Assembly: GCA_002350105.1 (NCBI GenBank)
Contig: DEDT01000029.1
Coordinates: 64,773-119,870 of the forward strand
Origin: Selenomonadaceae bacterium UBA2897
GTDB taxonomy: Bacteria > Bacillota > Negativicutes > Selenomonadales > Selenomonadaceae
DNA: 55,098 bases
Reading direction: 5' to 3'
Shown here: positions 50,737 to 55,098 of the stretch, piece by piece
How positions within the stretch are numbered: the stretch's first letter is position 1
Layout: every line of letters starts with the position of its first letter
Program-made: the position numbers and the translations under genes
The notes under the pieces: model-generated
Database searches by the model: none
Seen by the model: only the letters and a program-made list of their open reading frames with translations
Told to the model about the DNA's origin: nothing

Positions 50737-53581
50737 CCGTCTGCGCAAGCTCCTCAAAACGTATCTCTTTTCCCCGGAGCAGCGCCGCCTGGTCGCCCTG
50801 CTCGTCTGCGCGCTCTGCTGCTTCGCTTTCATCGGTCACAGCATCCAGTACCAGCTGAACCTTATGCTGCACGAGTACATGGAGGACCAGCTCGGGCAGA
50901 ACATCACCATGATGTCGCAGATGGACAACGAGATCATCAACCGCCGTCTGCACTGGCTGGAGGAATACGGCAAAGCCATCGAAGCCCATCCGGAGAACCG
51001 GGATTTTTTCCTCCAGCTGATCCAGCAGGACCTCAATGGCACCGTCGGCATCCTGCGCTTTGACGGCACGCGCCTCGCCGGCAGCGATGACGATGACGTG
51101 TCCCTCGCGACCTTCCCGGGCTTCGTGCGTGTCCAGCACGGACAGCCGCAGCTCATCGTCAACGACGCGGGCACGGCCTATCTCATCGCCGCGCCCCTCC
51201 ACGACACGGCGAACGGCAACGTAAGCGCCATCCTCTACTGCAAATCGGATCCCAACAGCATCACGCCGGAGCTCCTGAACGCGCAGGACATAGAAGGCGC
51301 GACGTTCTGGATTGTCAGCCGCAATCTCCGCACCATCAGCCGGCCGAGCCATTCCCTCAGCGAAAAGAACCAGGCGCGCTTTGATGTCTTCCTGAAGAGC
51401 GACCGCCCCGAAACGATGATGCAGGAGCTCGACCAGCATGCCATCGTCGTCCACGGTGTCGGCGACCACGATACGAACGCCTTCGTCGCGCTCGCGGAAA
51501 TCCGTCCCGACCTCTACCTCGTCGGTTTCATCGAAAGCACGGCGCTCGTGAAGCCGGTCGAGGATATCGCCGGCTTCCTGCGCCACGGCTATGCGCTGTT
51601 CGTACTGTTCGTCGTGCTCACCCTCATCTACCTCTTCGTCCGCGAAACACAGCTCCTGCTCCTGGGGCAGGCGGAGACGGAGCAGGCCCTCGATGCCGCG
51701 CAGCGTGCACGGGAGCAGGCCGATGAAGCGCGTGCGCACGCCGAAGAAGCGAAGGCGCAGGCCGATCAGGCCAACCGGGCCAAGAGCCTTTTCCTTTCGA
51801 ATATGTCGCACGAGATCCGCACGCCGATCAACGCCATCATCGGCATGGATGAGATGATCCTGCGCGAGAGCAAAGAGCCCGCCATCACAGGCTACGCCGA
51901 GGACCTGCGCGGCTCGGCGCTGCACCTTTTAGGCCTCGTCAACGACATCCTCGACTTCTCGAAAATCGAGGCGGGCAAGATGAAGCTCGTGCCCGTCGAA
52001 TACGGCCTCGCCTCCCTGCTCAATGATCTCGTGAACATGACGGAAGTCCGCGCGCAGAAAAAACATTTGCAATTCATCCTGCAGGCCGACCCCGGGCTCC
52101 CCTCCGTGCTCTACGGCGACGAGGTGCGGCTGAAGCAGGTCGCGATGAACATCCTGACGAACGCCGTCAAGTATACGCGGCAGGGCAGCGTGACGCTCGC
52201 CGTCACCTACCGCAAGCTCTCGGACCAGAAGGTCGTGCTGCGCTTCTCTGTCAAAGACACGGGCATCGGCATCAAGCCGGAAGACCTGCCAAAGCTCGGA
52301 CAGGCGTTCCAGCGTATCGAGGAAGCCCGCAACGCGACGATTGAGGGCACGGGCCTCGGCATGAACATCACGCAGCGGCTGCTCTCCATGATGCACAGCC
52401 GCCTCGAAGTCGAGAGCGTCTATGGCGAAGGCTCGACGTTCGCCTTCGAAGTCGAGCAGGATGTCGTCGACTGGGCGGAGCTCGGCGATTTCGAAAACCA
52501 GGTGCGCCGCCTCGTGCCAGCCGAAAGCGAAGGCGCGCTGCTGAAGGCGCCGACGGCCGACGTGCTCGTCGTCGACGATGTCGAAATGAACATCAAAGTA
52601 TTCTGTGGACTCCTCAAGCGCACGGAGATCCACATCGATTCCGCGCTCTCGGGTGCCGTCGCACTCGAAATGGTCAAGAAGAAAGCCTATGATATGATCT
52701 TCCTCGACCATCGCATGCCCGAAATGGACGGCATCGAGACGCTGCAGCACATGAAGGAGACGAAGCACCTCTGCAATGATATCCCCGTCATCGCGCTGAC
52801 GGCGAACGCCATTTCCGGCGCGCGCGAGGAATACATCGCGGCGGGCTTCACCGACTACCTGACAAAGCCGATCGACAGCCACAAGCTCGAAAGCATGCTC
52901 AAAAAATACCTCCCGCCCGAAAAGGTGCAGGAGGTCACGGTAGAAGATGCAAAAGCCGAGGACACGGCAGACGCCAAATCACTGCCCGAATGGCTCCGAA
53001 CGCAAACGCTCCTCGACACGAAGAGCGGCCTCACGAACTGTGGCTCGCCCGAAGACTACCTCGAAACGCTGCGGCTCTTCGCCGAAGCCTACGAGGAAAA
53101 CGCCGCGACGATCCGGCAATTCTTTGACGCAAAAGACTGGAAGAACTACACCATCCGCGTCCACGCGCTCAAGAGCTCGGCGCGCATCATCGGCGCGAGG
53201 GAACTCTCAGACCTCGCCGCCGCGCTCGAACAGGCAGGCAACGCCGAAGATGCTGCAAAAATCCAGCAGGACACGCCGCGCCTCTTCGAGCTCTACGCCC
53301 AGTGCGAAGACGTGCTGAAGCCCGTCCTGCCATCGGCCGCTGCTGAAGGCGAAGCCACAGACGACGGAAGCACCAAAGAACCGATGACCGCCGAAGAGCT
53401 CCAGGAAGCCTATGAAGCCCTCAAAGAGCTCGCGGCCACGTTCGACTACGACAGCGTCCAGTTCGTGCTCGAAGACCTTGCAGGCAAAGAACCGCCGGCC
53501 AGCGAAAAAGAGCATTACGAAGCCGTCTGCAAGGCAGCGAAGAAGCCCGACTGGATGGAACTCCAGAAGCTGCTGGAATGA
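50729..53581 (+). CDS. Hybrid sensor histidine kinase with receiver and HPt domains
   Basis: The product is 950 residues. TM1 is at about 22-40, followed by a dCache-like periplasmic domain and TM2 at about 285-305. A coiled coil (ARAHAEEAKAQADQANRAK) leads to HisKA (NMSHEIRTPINAIIGM, His near 360) and HATPase (NILTNAVKYTRQG, DTGIGIKPEDL, GTGLGMNITQRL). REC follows at about 610-725 (LVVDDVEMNIKVF, IFLDHRMPEMDG, LTKPID), then HPt with VHALKSSARIIG near 811 and an acidic C-terminal tail. It forms a complete His-Asp-His relay whose terminal partner is not visible. It overlaps the binding-protein gene, implying co-expression and probably joint sensing. Confidence 0.95.
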   Translation: MNDRLRKLLKTYLFSPEQRRLVALLVCALCCFAFIGHSIQYQLNLMLHEYMEDQLGQNITMMSQMDNEIINRRLHWLEEYGKAIEAHPENRDFFLQLIQQDLNGTVGILRFDGTRLAGSDDDDVSLATFPGFVRVQHGQPQLIVNDAGTAYLIAAPLHDTANGNVSAILYCKSDPNSITPELLNAQDIEGATFWIVSRNLRTISRPSHSLSEKNQARFDVFLKSDRPETMMQELDQHAIVVHGVGDHDTNAFVALAEIRPDLYLVGFIESTALVKPVEDIAGFLRHGYALFVLFVVLTLIYLFVRETQLLLLGQAETEQALDAAQRAREQADEARAHAEEAKAQADQANRAKSLFLSNMSHEIRTPINAIIGMDEMILRESKEPAITGYAEDLRGSALHLLGLVNDILDFSKIEAGKMKLVPVEYGLASLLNDLVNMTEVRAQKKHLQFILQADPGLPSVLYGDEVRLKQVAMNILTNAVKYTRQGSVTLAVTYRKLSDQKVVLRFSVKDTGIGIKPEDLPKLGQAFQRIEEARNATIEGTGLGMNITQRLLSMMHSRLEVESVYGEGSTFAFEVEQDVVDWAELGDFENQVRRLVPAESEGALLKAPTADVLVVDDVEMNIKVFCGLLKRTEIHIDSALSGAVALEMVKKKAYDMIFLDHRMPEMDGIETLQHMKETKHLCNDIPVIALTANAISGAREEYIAAGFTDYLTKPIDSHKLESMLKKYLPPEKVQEVTVEDAKAEDTADAKSLPEWLRTQTLLDTKSGLTNCGSPEDYLETLRLFAEAYEENAATIRQFFDAKDWKNYTIRVHALKSSARIIGARELSDLAAALEQAGNAEDAAKIQQDTPRLFELYAQCEDVLKPVLPSAAAEGEATDDGSTKEPMTAEELQEAYEALKELAATFDYDSVQFVLEDLAGKEPPASEKEHYEAVCKAAKKPDWMELQKLLE

Positions 53582-53619
53582 TTTTCAGACAAGAAGCCCC
53601 ATTTCCCCAGGAAACGTTG

Positions 53620-53625
53620 TATAAT
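53620..53625 (+). promoter_or_regulatory. -10 element before the GGDEF-EAL gene
   Basis: TATAAT lies about 60 nt before the start codon in the gap after the hybrid kinase gene. A matching -35 at 17 nt was not found. Confidence 0.4.
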
Positions 53626-53686
53626 AAGCTTAAAGTGGGATGGAAACAGAATGTGTATCTAGGATGATAAACCGGGAAGGAATGGG

Positions 53687-55098
53687 ATGGTCATCATGGA
53701 GGCTATGGATCTGACACTGCAGCAGGCAGCCGACCTGCTCGATGCCTATCGGAAAGAACACAAGCTCGCGCGCATCGTCGATCCGGACGAGTGCCGGGAA
53801 CTCGATATCGGGGAGGGCTCCTGCCAGTACGGCCGGCCGTGCCATGCCGTCTGGGGCTCGAACCACCGATGCAGCAACTGCATCAGCTATCAGGCCTGCC
53901 ATACGGACAAGGAGCGACGAAAGCAGGAGCTCCGGAACCGCCAGCTCTTCGAAATCACATCGCGGCCCGTGAACCTGCATGTCGATGCGGCGACAACGCT
54001 CGTCGCATCGCTCGAACTCATCGACTGGCGCGAAGCGACGCCGGCCGAGGTCGCTGACATCCCCGAAAAGGACAACGACAACGCCGACTTCCTGAACCAG
54101 CACGACACGCTGACGGGACTGTTCAACAAAGAGGGCTTCTCGCGCGCTGTCCGCGCCGAGCTCGCCGCGCAGCCGGACACCGATTTCACGATGGTCTCCA
54201 TCAACCTGCGCAAATTCCACATGATCAACGACCTCTACAGCATGAAAAAAGGCGACGAGGTGCTCGTCTCCGTCGCGGAATCCATCCGCCAGAAGTGCCA
54301 CACCGGGGCTCTGATTGCGCGGCTCTTCGGCGACCATTTCGCCGTGTTCGAACCGACGGACGAGACGCTCGAAGCACGCCTGCAGGAATTCCTCGACGAA
54401 GCGCTCTTCGTCATCGAGGAAGACGACATCCCACTCCACATCCATGCGGGCATCTACGCCGTCGTCGACCGGAACCTCCCCGTCGCCATCATGATCGACC
54501 GCGCCGACATGGCGCGCAAGGAAATCGAAAACGACTACAACATCGGCAGCGCGCACTACACGAAGAAGCTCTGGGAGACGGCCATCAACAAGCAGGAAAT
54601 GGTCAACCGCTTTACGGACGCGCTGGCGCAGGACGAGTTCCACCTCTACCTCCAGCCGCAGCTCGACCGCAAGGAAAAGCTCGCGGCCGCCGAGGTGCTC
54701 GTGCGCTGGATCAAGAGCGACGGCTCCATCGTCTCGCCGGGCGCCTTCATCCCATGCTTCGAAGAATCGGGGCAGATTGCCCAGCTCGACCGCTTCGTCT
54801 GGGAAAAGACCGTCCAGCTGCTCAAGAGCTGGGAAGGCACGGCATTTTCAGACCTCGCGCTCTCCATCAACGTCTCGCCGAAAGACTTCCTCTATCTTGA
54901 CGTCGCAAAAACGCTGCAGGAGCTCATCGAGAAATATGACCTGCCGATGGAGAAACTGCGCGTCGAAATCACGGAATCGGCCGTCGTCTCGCAGAGCAAG
55001 ATGGTCGATGACATCATTGACGCGGGCTTCCATGTGGAAATCGACGACTTCGGCAAAGGGTATTCGTCGCTCAACACGCTGCGCAACATCCGCGCCAA
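53687..55098 (+). CDS. GGDEF-EAL protein with N-terminal cysteine cluster, partial at the window edge
   Basis: At least 470 residues are visible. An N-terminal domain has a cysteine-rich patch (DIGEGSCQYGRPCHAVWG then CSNCISYQAC) followed by a linker. A GGDEF domain comes next (DTLTGLFNKEGFSRAV) whose active-site motif reads LFGDHF rather than GGDEF, so cyclase activity is unlikely. The EAL domain has AEVLVRW, ESGQIAQLDRFVWE, LSINVSPKDF, EITES and DDFGKGYSSL; it looks competent as far as visible. It would degrade c-di-GMP. The start ATG at 53687 has GGAAGGA upstream. It lies directly downstream of the hybrid kinase. Confidence 0.9.
   Translation, partial: MVIMEAMDLTLQQAADLLDAYRKEHKLARIVDPDECRELDIGEGSCQYGRPCHAVWGSNHRCSNCISYQACHTDKERRKQELRNRQLFEITSRPVNLHVDAATTLVASLELIDWREATPAEVADIPEKDNDNADFLNQHDTLTGLFNKEGFSRAVRAELAAQPDTDFTMVSINLRKFHMINDLYSMKKGDEVLVSVAESIRQKCHTGALIARLFGDHFAVFEPTDETLEARLQEFLDEALFVIEEDDIPLHIHAGIYAVVDRNLPVAIMIDRADMARKEIENDYNIGSAHYTKKLWETAINKQEMVNRFTDALAQDEFHLYLQPQLDRKEKLAAAEVLVRWIKSDGSIVSPGAFIPCFEESGQIAQLDRFVWEKTVQLLKSWEGTAFSDLALSINVSPKDFLYLDVAKTLQELIEKYDLPMEKLRVEITESAVVSQSKMVDDIIDAGFHVEIDDFGKGYSSLNTLRNIRA

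Overview
The window looks like a chromosomal segment from a Gram-negative-walled Firmicute of the class Negativicutes, most likely Selenomonadaceae (Selenomonas/Mitsuokella-like). The base composition is clearly GC-rich. The gene order is Firmicute-like (dgt-dnaG-rpoD, trmK-nif3, recO, era-ybeY-phoH), with strong AGGAGG ribosome binding sites and many TTG/GTG starts. A phosphoethanolamine-transferase-type membrane enzyme points to an LPS-bearing outer membrane. The assignment is an inference from gene content; no 16S rRNA gene is present.

Layout. 1-2910: start of glgB and a dCache-type chemoreceptor (minus). 3150-4148: an internally deleted 5'-nucleotidase (plus). 4572-7612: leuCDB operon (minus). 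7909-9993: soluble FIST-domain chemoreceptor. 10003-12797: tRNA-Ala, a PEtn transferase, and two loci that look like type I toxin-antitoxin modules (short hydrophobic peptide with an antisense RNA promoter). 12817-16404: TPR-like gene, YitT, Nif3, TrmK, tRNA-Asn. 16405-20664: rpoD, dnaG, dgt. 20683-28134: chemosensory operon cheA-cheW-mcp-cheR-cheB-kinase-receiver, in which cheA carries an in-frame amber codon and mcp is a frameshifted, internally deleted remnant. 28306-35290: epimerase, ADP-ribosylglycohydrolase, tadA, HD-GYP protein with a lost catalytic His, leuS. 35300-39765: recO, DUF502, era, ybeY, phoH. 39810-45650: DUF2156, orphan dhaM, purL, YhcH family. 45910-47576: Lrp-aminotransferase pair. 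47690-55098: signalling cluster of an intact HD-GYP, a receiver protein, a BMP-type binding protein, a hybrid histidine kinase with HPt, and a GGDEF-EAL protein running off the window.

The most unusual signal is intergenic. At least five long palindromic elements (A 664-916, B 4292-4542, C 31134-31319, D 36812-37003, E 13538-13632) share a conserved core, but each is bounded by a pair of about 20-bp outer arms that are complementary to each other and unrelated between copies. C and D have almost identical cores in opposite orientation yet completely different arms. All sit at gene 3' ends. Two further palindromes (F 12543-12706, G about 38556-38755) have the same architecture with other cores. 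A 91-nt repeat in the leu operon (5656-5746 and 6237-6327) also shows compensatory changes in both stems. These are the best candidates for an undescribed system.
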